DNA of 64,000 nt from Gemmatimonadota bacterium. GTDB lineage: Bacteria > Gemmatimonadota > Gemmatimonadetes > Gemmatimonadales > Gemmatimonadaceae. Position numbers and translations under genes: made by a program. The stretch spans positions 32,837 to 96,836 of the forward strand of contig JAJTFH010000014.1 of the NCBI GenBank assembly GCA_021298395.1. Reading direction: 5' to 3'. The number at the start of each line of letters is the position of its first letter. Within the stretch, counting starts at the first letter, position 1. The notes under the pieces were generated by a model. That model did not search any database. It saw only the letters and a list, made by a program, of their open reading frames with translations, and was not told the origin of the DNA. Below are positions 57,345 to 64,000 of this stretch, piece by piece.

Positions 57345-59140
57345 GGGACCCCTGCGTGAGTGGAGAGCCGCTGCGACCACCACGGACCGAGCGTCGCCAT
57401 AGCGTGCTCGTAACCGATCGCTTCGGCCTCTGACAGCCGCGCGAAGTCGAACAGCCCAATCGCCCCGACGGGCGGTGCAAAGACGACATCAGCCACAGCG
57501 TGCGCCCGCTCCGCCTGCTGTGCCCCGCCGAGCAGGACGGAGCCGAGGATGGTATCGACGAGTGAGGGATAATACGGTGCCGCATGCCCGGGGCGCAGGC
57601 GATCGCGGAGAACCTGCCATCCCGTCGGCGTCTCGGGATAGCCCGAGGCGCGCATCGCATGGGCGGAGACATCCGCCGCGATGACCACGCCCGAGCGGAG
57701 GCCGTCGGCTGGGAGGTTGTTGACCACCGCCCCATCGACGTGGAGCGATCCATCGGGATGGGCGAAGGCCGGTCCGATGCCGGGGATCGCCATGCTCGCC
57801 ATGCACCCGTGGCGCACCAGGCCCTGACGATGCAGATGCGTTCGCGCCGCCGTGAGGTTCGCACTGCACGTGAAGGCGTCGATCCAACAGTCCTCGAAGT
57901 CGAGATCCCCGAAATTGGCACGGAGCATCTCATCGAGGGCCGTGGCACGCACCAACCCGATCGTCGGGACCGTATACGCCCGATGCGGGGCGATGCGTTG
58001 CCAGCCATCCCGCTGGCGCTCTGCCATCTCGTCCAAGGTCATCCCGGCGGCCCACTGGGCGGCAATGAGGGAGCCGATGCTGGTGCCCCCGACCTCATCG
58101 ATCGGGATGCCCAAGGTCTGCATCGCTCGCAACAACCCGAGGTGCGCGAGCCCTCGGGCGCCGCCACCACCGAAGGCTACGCCCACGCTGATGCCGTGGA
58201 GATGCCGTGCGACGCGAGCCCATTCCGCGGCGCGCCCCCCCCGGATATGGTGTCGTCGGTCGTAGGGTCGCCGCGCCATCCAGCGTGCCGTCCCCCGGAC
58301 AGGGGACCGCACCTCGTCATGGAGCACGAGGAGCTCCTGACGGCAACCGCCGAAGGACGTCGTCACACGATCCGGGATCTCAGCGAGGCGTGCTGCGGGG
58401 AGCACCTCGACGATGAGATCGGCTTGCCGGAGGCAGGCCGCGTCCCAGCTCGGATGGGTGGACGACGCGAGGCAGAGCACGACCGTATGTCGCCCTTCGA
58501 CCTCATGGAGCCATCGGGCGAGGGCGAGCGCCTGGCCGGCGTCCACTTGACCCACACTCGACCCATCGCCGAGCGCTGCCATGGCCCGCGCGTGATCGAC
58601 CACGGCGACATCGCCATGGGCGCGGAGCGCATTCGCGAGTCCCGTGGCCGCCGGCATCAGGTCGACACTCGGCACCGCCCCACGGAGTACGACGACCGAA
58701 GGCCGACGCATCCCGGTCCCGGGAGGGGGCGGCGAGGCCGCAAGGAGGGTGGCGAGGTGCCGGCTGATCCCGACGGCGAGGGCTGGTTGCCCCAGTAGGA
58801 GCGTATCGAACCGTGCGCGCCGGATGCGACCCAACTCCGAGTCGCGGATTGCGGTCACGGTGGCCGTCCGGCGCTGCCCGGTGAGGAGCGCGAATTCACC
58901 TACCAGATCCCCGCGGGCGAGTTCGCGCACCAGAACCGGACCGTCCGGCCCCTCTCGTTCGACCCGGAGTCGACCACTCAAGACGACGAAGGCATCGTCG
59001 CCCTCGTCACCCTGCCGGAAGAGCACATGGCCGCCGACCAGCAATTCAGGTTCCACGTCTTCCGCCACGCGAGCGACCATCTCGGCGGTCGATCCGGCGA
59101 AGACACGGCTTTGGCTGAGGGCGTCGGTGATGTCGTGCAT
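57341..59140 (-). CDS. Patatin-like phospholipase with N-terminal cyclic-nucleotide-binding domain (NTE-like)
   Basis: About 599 aa. Residues about 10-125 are a cyclic-nucleotide-binding roll (LLVGGHVLFRQGDEGDDAFVVLSGRLRVE, VGEFALLTGQRRTATV with the binding Glu and Arg). A middle Rossmann-like region (VVVLRGAVPSVDLMPAATGLANAL) follows. The patatin domain has oxyanion GGGGARGLAHLG, nucleophile elbow GGTSIGS and the DGA of HVDGAVVNNLPA, completing the Ser-Asp dyad. It resembles bacterial neuropathy-target-esterase-like lysophospholipases. ATG at 59140 with CGGAA about 6 nt upstream was chosen; a TTG at 59248 would run into the shared control region. First gene of the operon. Confidence 0.88.
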   Translation of the reverse strand: MHDITDALSQSRVFAGSTAEMVARVAEDVEPELLVGGHVLFRQGDEGDDAFVVLSGRLRVEREGPDGPVLVRELARGDLVGEFALLTGQRRTATVTAIRDSELGRIRRARFDTLLLGQPALAVGISRHLATLLAASPPPPGTGMRRPSVVVLRGAVPSVDLMPAATGLANALRAHGDVAVVDHARAMAALGDGSSVGQVDAGQALALARWLHEVEGRHTVVLCLASSTHPSWDAACLRQADLIVEVLPAARLAEIPDRVTTSFGGCRQELLVLHDEVRSPVRGTARWMARRPYDRRHHIRGGRAAEWARVARHLHGISVGVAFGGGGARGLAHLGLLRAMQTLGIPIDEVGGTSIGSLIAAQWAAGMTLDEMAERQRDGWQRIAPHRAYTVPTIGLVRATALDEMLRANFGDLDFEDCWIDAFTCSANLTAARTHLHRQGLVRHGCMASMAIPGIGPAFAHPDGSLHVDGAVVNNLPADGLRSGVVIAADVSAHAMRASGYPETPTGWQVLRDRLRPGHAAPYYPSLVDTILGSVLLGGAQQAERAHAVADVVFAPPVGAIGLFDFARLSEAEAIGYEHAMATLGPWWSQRLSTHAGVP

Positions 59141-59224
59141 CAGTTCCGTGAGGGAAACGGAGACATACGCCCTACCCGGTACGGCGGCAAGGGAGCCCGG
59201 AGGCGCGCTTGACGCGGGCAGTGC

Positions 59225-59247
59225 TTTACTGCAAAAAGTACTTGACA
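59225..59247. promoter_or_regulatory. Shared motif TACTGCAAAAAGTACTTGACA between divergent transcripts
   Basis: Contains the palindrome AAGTACTT and a TTGACA hexamer (59242-59247). The half TGCAAA-GTACT recurs at 60376-60386, suggesting one regulator, most simply the winged-helix protein encoded between the two copies. It could control both the patatin operon (minus) and the membrane protein gene (plus). Confidence 0.5.
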
Positions 59248-59277
59248 ATTGAATCTTCGCACGCCCACCTTTCCTCC

Positions 59278-59916
59278 ATGACCGCCCCTCACCGGCACCC
59301 TCCGGCCCTGCACGACCGCGCCATCCAAGACCTCTCCTTCATCCGTCGCACGATGGAGGGGGCGGCCTCCTTCAGCGACATCCCCGGCTGGGGACTCGTC
59401 GGGATCGGGGTCACGGCGCTCGCCACCACCGCGCTCGCCCAGATGCAACCGACTACGGCGCGATGGCTCGCCGTTTGGATCGGGGAAGCGGTGCTGGCCG
59501 CCACGGCCGGCACCGCCCTGCTCTGGCTCAAGATGCATCGCAACGGGCGCGTCTCCGCCGAGCTCCCGATCACGACCCCGGCGCGGAAGTTCTTCTTGGG
59601 GTTGCTCCCCGCGATCGTCGCCGGCGCCCTGCTTACCCTCTCACTCCTCGAGTTCGAGACGATCGGGACGGTACCGCCCGCCCTGGGGGTCCCGCCCCTC
59701 ATCCCCGGCCTCTGGCTCACGCTCTACGGCACCGCGATCGTGACGGCGGGACTCCACTCGGTGCGCGTGGTCCCGATGATGGGACTCACGTTCATGCTGC
59801 TCGGAGCGACCGCGCTCTTCAGCTCCTCTGCGGTGGGCGCGTGGATGCTCGCGCTCGGCTTCGGAATCACCCACATCGGATTCGGCCTATGGATCGCACG
59901 GAGGCATGGTGGCTAA
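59278..59916 (+). CDS. Six-helix membrane protein of unknown function
   Basis: A 212-aa protein with a short polar N-terminus (DRAIQDLSFIRRTMEGAASFSDIPGWG) followed by about six membrane helices (LVGIGVTALATTALAQ, WLAVWIGEAVLAATAGTALLWL, FFLGLLPAIVAGALLTLSLLEF, LWLTLYGTAIVTAGLH, MGLTFMLLGATALFSSSA, MLALGFGITHIGFGLWIA). I do not recognise the family. Its end overlaps the winged-helix regulator gene by 11 nt, a common pairing of regulator and membrane sensor or exporter. No Shine-Dalgarno precedes the ATG. Confidence 0.75.
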   Translation: MTAPHRHPPALHDRAIQDLSFIRRTMEGAASFSDIPGWGLVGIGVTALATTALAQMQPTTARWLAVWIGEAVLAATAGTALLWLKMHRNGRVSAELPITTPARKFFLGLLPAIVAGALLTLSLLEFETIGTVPPALGVPPLIPGLWLTLYGTAIVTAGLHSVRVVPMMGLTFMLLGATALFSSSAVGAWMLALGFGITHIGFGLWIARRHGG

Positions 59917-60325
59917 GCGTGGTGCCGCAGCGAAGCAGTCCTCGAGCCCCGCGCACGCGCGGGGCCACACCCCGGTACCGAGCGTTGCGCGCGCGGCGGG
60001 GTTGACCCCCATGGTCGGCGATCCCACGGCGCCATTGGCGCTCGACAAGGTGATCCACGAACGGGTGCGCCTCGCGATCGTGAGCGCACTCGCCGTGCAT
60101 CCCAAATTGACGTTCAACGAACTGAAGGCGATGCTCGAGACGAGCGATGGGAACCTCTCGGTCCATGCGCGCAAGCTCGAGGAGGCGGGGTACCTCACCT
60201 GCACCAAGGGGTATGACGGTCGGGTCCCGCGCACCGATTTCACGATCACGGCGGCGGGGCGGCGCGCACTCGACGCCTACCTTGGCCACATGGAAGCGTT
60301 GATCCGCCGCGTGGGCGGCGCCTGA
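59906..60325 (+). CDS. Winged-helix transcriptional regulator (MarR/ArsR-like)
   Basis: A 139-aa protein: 45-residue basic, disordered N-terminus, then a winged helix. LDKVIHERVRLAIVSALAVHPKLTFNELKAMLETSDGNLSVHARKLEEAGYL is the HTH of the HTH_34/MarR-like type, and GYDGRVPRTDFTITAAGRRALDAYLGHMEAL the wing and dimer helix. ATG at 59906 or the adjacent GTG at 59909 both use GGAGG. The TGCAAA-GTACT sites on each side are candidate operators. Confidence 0.88.
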   Translation: MVAKRGAAAKQSSSPAHARGHTPVPSVARAAGLTPMVGDPTAPLALDKVIHERVRLAIVSALAVHPKLTFNELKAMLETSDGNLSVHARKLEEAGYLTCTKGYDGRVPRTDFTITAAGRRALDAYLGHMEALIRRVGGA

Positions 60326-60374
60326 TCCCCTCGCGGCGCCGACGGGCGCCTCTCTTCGACCTTTTCACTTCATC

Positions 60375-61898
60375 ATGCAAAGTACTCTACAGCTTCCCTC
60401 TCGCACCACCCCGCTCCTCCTCGCCGCCCTCGGTGTCGGGATCGCGGGGGACCTCCTCATCCCCAGCGAGCTCTGGCGCGCGGGGTTCTCGCTCTGGATG
60501 GCGGTCGTCGCGATCCTCGCGATCGGACTCCGCGCGCGCACCACGGGGGCATCGGTCGCGATGACCGCGGAGGATGGACGCACCCATCGTGAGCGCACGT
60601 GGCTGATCGCCGGCACCGCGATCGCCGCCGCCGGACTCGCCTGGCGCGACGCGGAGATCTTGATGCCGATCGATCTCCTCTCGACGCTCTGCATGGGGGC
60701 GCTCGTCACTTGGCATGGGACGGGGCGTCGGTTCGGCGAGCTCACGGTGGTGCAGAGCGTGCGTGCGGCGGCGATCGGCGTGGTGACGTTGGCGACCGGG
60801 GCCCCCGCCGCGCTCCGCGACGGCGCCGAGCATTCGGCGACGCGGGCGGAGTTCGTGCGTCGGCTCCGCGCCATCGCGATCGGGATCGTGCTGGCGATCC
60901 CCCCGCTCGCCCTCGTCGCCGGCCTGTTGAGCGAATCGGATCAGCGCTTCGAGGCGTACATCGTCGAGCTGCATCGCCTCCTCACGACCACCGCCGCACA
61001 GCATCTCCTCACCACGGCGTTCATCACGTGGCTCGCGCTGGGGTGGCTGCGCAGCGCGACGCAGCACCGGGTGCCGACGATCGTGCCGGAGGTGCGCTCG
61101 CCCGGCCTCGCCCTCCTCTCGGTGAGCGTTGGACTGATCGGCCTCGTCGCCCTGCTCGCGCTCTATCTCACCACCCAGGCGCAGGCGCTCTTCGGGGGGG
61201 GCGACCATCTCCTCGCGACGGTGGGGCTCACGCCGGCGGAGTATGCACGGCGCGGGTTCTTCGAGATAGTCGTCGCCTCGGGGGTCGTGGTCGCGACCCT
61301 CGTGATGGCGGACTGGCTCCTCCGAGACGATGAGACCGAGCGTCGACGCTTCGGGATCATCGGTGGGGTGCTCGTCGTGGAGGTCGCGGCGCTGCTCCTC
61401 TCGGCGGTGGCGCGGATGCGGCTCTATATCGGGGAGTTCGGGCTGACCGGGGATCGCTTCTTCGCCATCGCGATCATGGCGCTCGTCGCGGCGGCGCTCG
61501 CGGTGGTGCTCACGACGTTGCCGCGCGGGCAGTCGGCGCGCTTCGCGCCGCGGATGCTCGGGGTCACGATCGGGTGGGTGGCGCTCCTCAACGTGGTGAA
61601 CCCGGGGGCCATCATCGTCCGGACCAACCTGGCCCGCGCCGAGGCGGGGAAGGCATTCGACGTCCCGTACCATGCCAACCTCTCGGGGGATGCCCTCGCG
61701 GTCTTCATCACCGAGGCGGGGCGACTCCCCGCCCCCACCTGCGCGGCGCTCTCGACGGCGCTCGGTGCGCATTGGACCCAGCGGGTGGCGGAGTCGTCGG
61801 GGGATTGGCGGAGTGAGAGTCTCTCCTCACGGCGCGCGCGCGAGTGGTATGCGGCGGGAGCGACCCTCCCATGTCGCGCGGCGGTGGGCGCGCAGTAG
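60375..61898 (+). CDS. DUF4173-like polytopic membrane protein
   Basis: A 507-aa protein with about twelve hydrophobic segments and a C-terminal soluble part. The motif VVNPGAIIVRTNLARAEAGKAFDVPYHANLSGDALAV and RLYIGEFGLTGDRFFAIAIM are typical of DUF4153/DUF4173 membrane proteins. No function is established. The ATG lies inside the TGCAAAGTACT motif and there is no ribosome site, so either the transcript is leaderless or the true start is a little downstream. Confidence 0.75.
   Translation: MQSTLQLPSRTTPLLLAALGVGIAGDLLIPSELWRAGFSLWMAVVAILAIGLRARTTGASVAMTAEDGRTHRERTWLIAGTAIAAAGLAWRDAEILMPIDLLSTLCMGALVTWHGTGRRFGELTVVQSVRAAAIGVVTLATGAPAALRDGAEHSATRAEFVRRLRAIAIGIVLAIPPLALVAGLLSESDQRFEAYIVELHRLLTTTAAQHLLTTAFITWLALGWLRSATQHRVPTIVPEVRSPGLALLSVSVGLIGLVALLALYLTTQAQALFGGGDHLLATVGLTPAEYARRGFFEIVVASGVVVATLVMADWLLRDDETERRRFGIIGGVLVVEVAALLLSAVARMRLYIGEFGLTGDRFFAIAIMALVAAALAVVLTTLPRGQSARFAPRMLGVTIGWVALLNVVNPGAIIVRTNLARAEAGKAFDVPYHANLSGDALAVFITEAGRLPAPTCAALSTALGAHWTQRVAESSGDWRSESLSSRRAREWYAAGATLPCRAAVGAQ
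60376..60386 (+). promoter_or_regulatory. TGCAAAGTACT motif over the DUF4173 gene start
   Basis: Matches the site at 59230-59242 except for two extra A residues there. Binding here would block transcription or initiation of the membrane protein gene. Confidence 0.45.
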
Positions 61899-61907
61899 AC
61901 TGCAGGG

Positions 61908-62873
61908 ATGAAGACCGGACTCACAATCCTCGCGGTGGTGGTGGCGCTCGCCGGTGTGGTGGTGGCGTCGGTCTGGGCCCCCGATCGATCGGTGGCATCA
62001 CTGCAAGCGCGGTGGGCGCCCGCCCCCTCACAGTTCATCACCCTCGATGGCGCGGCGGTGCACTACCGTGATGAAGGGCCGCGCGATGATCCGCGGCCGC
62101 TCCTCCTGCTGCATGGCTCCGCCGCGAGTCTGCATACGTGGGAGGGATGGACGGCGGCGCTCCGTGGGGAGCGGCGCGTGATCCGCCTCGATCTGCCGGG
62201 GTTCGGGCTCACGGGGCCGTTCCCGGATGGCGCGGGTTCGTTGACACGGACGCTCGGGGTGATCGAGGCGTTGCTCGACACGCTCGGTGCCTCGCAGGTG
62301 GTGGTCGCCGGGAATTCGCTCGGCGGGCTCTACGCGTGGCAGCTGGCGGTGCGGTCACCCACGCGCGTTTCGGGATTGGTCCTGGTAGATCCTGCGGGGT
62401 ATCCCTCGCAGGCGACCTCGGTCCCGGTGGGGTTCAGGGTCGCGGCGCTCCCGGGGATGCGCTACGTGGCCTCGCAGGTGCTGCCACGCAGCGTGATCGA
62501 GAGCAGCGTGAAGAACGTGTACGGCGATCCCTCGAAGGTGACGCCGGAGCTCGTCGATCGGTACTACGAGCTCACGTTACGCGAGGGGAATCGTCGCGCA
62601 TTCACACAGCGGCCGCGCACCGGCAGCGGGAGCACCGCGAATCGCGGCGGCGGGCTCGACACGCTCCAGATCGCGACGATCCGCGCGCCGACGTTGATCC
62701 TCTGGGGGGATCTCGATCGGTTGATCCCGCCATCGAATGCGGCGCGCTTCGCGCGGGATATCCCGGGGAGTCGTGTGGTACGCTTCCCGACGCTCGGGCA
62801 TGTGCCGCACGAGGAGGATCCGGCGCAGACGCTCGCGCCGGTCCTCGCGTTCCTGGTGACGCTCCCGCGCTGA
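61908..62873 (+). CDS. Alpha/beta hydrolase
   Basis: A 321-aa hydrolase with an N-terminal anchor or uncleaved signal helix (LTILAVVVALAGVVVASVWA). Catalytic triad: serine in VVAGNSLGGLYAWQLA, aspartate in LWGDLDRLIPP and histidine in TLGHVPHEEDP; oxyanion region LLLLHGSAASLHTWEGW. Family members include esterases, haloalkane dehalogenase-like and lactone hydrolases; substrate unknown. It starts 9 nt after the DUF4173 gene with CAGGG before the ATG. Confidence 0.9.
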   Translation: MKTGLTILAVVVALAGVVVASVWAPDRSVASLQARWAPAPSQFITLDGAAVHYRDEGPRDDPRPLLLLHGSAASLHTWEGWTAALRGERRVIRLDLPGFGLTGPFPDGAGSLTRTLGVIEALLDTLGASQVVVAGNSLGGLYAWQLAVRSPTRVSGLVLVDPAGYPSQATSVPVGFRVAALPGMRYVASQVLPRSVIESSVKNVYGDPSKVTPELVDRYYELTLREGNRRAFTQRPRTGSGSTANRGGGLDTLQIATIRAPTLILWGDLDRLIPPSNAARFARDIPGSRVVRFPTLGHVPHEEDPAQTLAPVLAFLVTLPR

Positions 62874-62889
62874 GCGTGCACCGCGAGGC

Positions 62890-62911
62890 GCGCGCGTCCA
62901 AAGACGCGCGC
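62890..62911. terminator. Terminator after the alpha/beta hydrolase gene
   Basis: A 9-bp stem (gcgcgcgtc / gacgcgcgc) with a 4-nt caaa loop in the short convergent gap. Confidence 0.6.
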
Positions 62912-62912
62912 C

Positions 62913-64000
62913 TCAGACCTTGAGGAGGATCCCCTTCCGCCGCAGCGGCTCGAGGATCGCCCACCAGATGCCGACGAAGCAGAGCGCGAAGGCAAGCGAG
63001 GCGTTCTTGGGCGCGAGATAGGGGACGAACGCGCTCTTGTACACTGCACGCTGACCATCTTCCCCGCGACCTCGATCTTCCAGAGCGACCCCATGATCTT
63101 GGCCATGAGCCCTGAGCCCAAGAAGGCGAGCAAGGGATTCACGCCAAAGGCGAGTGCCGGCGTGGTGAGGCGTGTCATCAACGGGCCCTCCCCCAGCCAG
63201 GTGATCGTCGCGATCGCCATCGCGGCGAGCCCCGCCGTGAGAAGCACGTAGCTCGAGGTCCAGAGCGACTTGTTGATCGGGAAGGACCACCCCCACATCG
63301 CCCCCGCCATCGCACAGAGGGCGCCGACGGCGAAGAGCCCGTTCAACCGCTCGCTGAGCGGGCGATCGCTCGCGATCCACCGCCCGGCGAAGGTGCCGAG
63401 GATCGCGGTGCCGATCGCGGGGAGGGTGGAGAGGACCCCTTCGGGATCCCAGCTCTTCGATTGGCGCCAGAGATGTCCATCAAGCAGGGCGCGATCGAGC
63501 CAGGCGGCGAGGGTGTGCGGCGCGGAATCGAGGAAGAGGATCCCCGGTCCGCCCTGCCCCGGGACAGGGAGCAGGGTCATCGCGAACCAGTAGCCATAGA
63601 GGAGCACGACGAGGGTGATGACCTGCTGCTTGAGCGTGGTGCGCTGCGTGAGCAGCGCGGCGCAGATGTAGACCAGCCCGATGCGAGGGAGGACGCCGGG
63701 GATGCGGAGCCCAGTGATCCGCTCGAGGGGATAGAACGGAAAGGCGGCGAGCGCCCACCCACAGAGGAGGATGATCGCGCCGCGCTTCACCGCCTGCGAG
63801 ACGAGTACCGATTCCGAATCCCCCCGCGCGCGCCGCGTCTCACGCGAGAGATGCGTGGTGACGCCGACGATGAAGAGGAAGAAGGGGAAGATCAGGTCGG
63901 TGGGAGTCCACCCATGCCAGCTCGCATGGGCGAGGGGGGGATAGATGTTCCCCCAGCTCCCGGGATTGTTGACGAGGAGCATCCCCGCGACGGTGAGGCC
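62913..64000 (-). pseudogene. COG4299-type membrane acyltransferase (HGSNAT/NagX-like), frameshifted and cut by the window edge
   Basis: The gene enters from the right edge, where GLTVAG-MLLVNNPGSWGNIY reads as the family N-terminus before the first ATG at 63982. FPFFLFIVGVTTHLS and about ten membrane helices follow, fitting the heparan-alpha-glucosaminide N-acetyltransferase-like (DUF5009) family. At about 63043 the frame ends usefully (KIEVAGKMVSVQ) and the normal C-terminus VYKSAFVPYLAPKNASLAFALCF ... GILLKV continues in another frame to 62913. One missing base (or 4, 7) or two extra would explain it. If unshifted, translation would run on to 62564 through the antisense of the hydrolase gene. 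Real mutation or sequencing error. Confidence 0.85.

Noticed and set aside
62564..62912. Extended C-terminus of the COG4299 protein in the unshifted frame
   Set aside because: Past 63043 this frame is Ser/Arg-rich antisense of the hydrolase gene, whereas the conserved C-terminus is in another frame.

Overview
The window is GC-rich (roughly two thirds G+C), densely coded bacterial chromosome with many 1-4 nt start/stop overlaps. It encodes a Kdo transferase, a SusC/SusD outer-membrane pair, lipoproteins and LemA/TPM proteins, so the cell is Gram-negative. The gene styles (secreted S9 peptidase, SusCD with an orphan plug protein, DUF4397 lipoprotein, RicT-like protein with a basic tail) fit Gemmatimonadota best; that assignment is inference. 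I see no insertion sequence, prophage, CRISPR array or rRNA operon. No stretch over 300 bases lacks a gene.

Layout. 1-4.3 kb: glycine cleavage (gcvH, gcvP) and a lipoate ligase/octanoyl transferase. 4.3-10.9 kb: an oligopeptide ABC transporter (binding protein, two permeases, one fused double ATPase) and a POT peptide transporter. 10.9-13.7 kb: glycosyltransferase, DUF3108 protein, deoxyhypusine-synthase-like protein and a small membrane protein. 14-20.4 kb: lipA-pdhA-pdhB-pdhC-lpd-lipB, so lipoate assembly sits with the complex that uses it. 20.4-23.6 kb: secreted S9 peptidase and an HELTH metallo-aminopeptidase. 23.6-30.8 kb: dnaE-accA-ricT-like-metG. 30.9-34.1 kb: M23 peptidase, LemA, degenerate nucleotidyltransferase, TPM protein. 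34.1-41.4 kb: barrel-less plug protein, DUF4397 lipoprotein, small lipoprotein, SusD, SusC. 41.7-43.8 kb: DsbA-like thioredoxin and Kdo transferase. 43.8-47.9 kb: partial ATP synthase operon atpA-G-D-C. 48-51 kb: AraC-type regulator, Nudix hydrolase, MlaF-like ATPase, principal-type sigma factor. 51.1-53.3 kb: five tRNAs (Ala, Gly, Val, Arg, Pro) around a secreted repeat protein. 53.4-59.1 kb: a four-gene operon discussed below. 59.2-62.9 kb: membrane proteins, a winged-helix regulator and an alpha/beta hydrolase. The window ends inside a COG4299-type membrane acyltransferase gene.

The most unusual system is the operon at 53357-59140 (minus strand): a cyclic-nucleotide-binding patatin phospholipase, an animal-type haem peroxidase closely resembling plant fatty-acid alpha-dioxygenases, a DUF1569 protein, and a type-II NADH dehydrogenase fused to a second cyclic-nucleotide-binding domain. 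Together they suggest a lipid-release and lipid-oxygenation pathway gated by a cyclic nucleotide. Two perfect CRP/FNR-type palindromes (TGTGA-N6-TCACA) elsewhere, upstream of atpA and between susC and the dsbA-like gene, fit cyclic-nucleotide signalling in the same organism.

Two genes are broken as given. atpD appears to have lost about 59 nt at a CATC microhomology and shifts frame; the COG4299 gene shifts frame near 63043. Both could be assembly errors or real mutations. The epsilon subunit AtpC is naturally short (84 aa) and lacks the C-terminal inhibitory helices.
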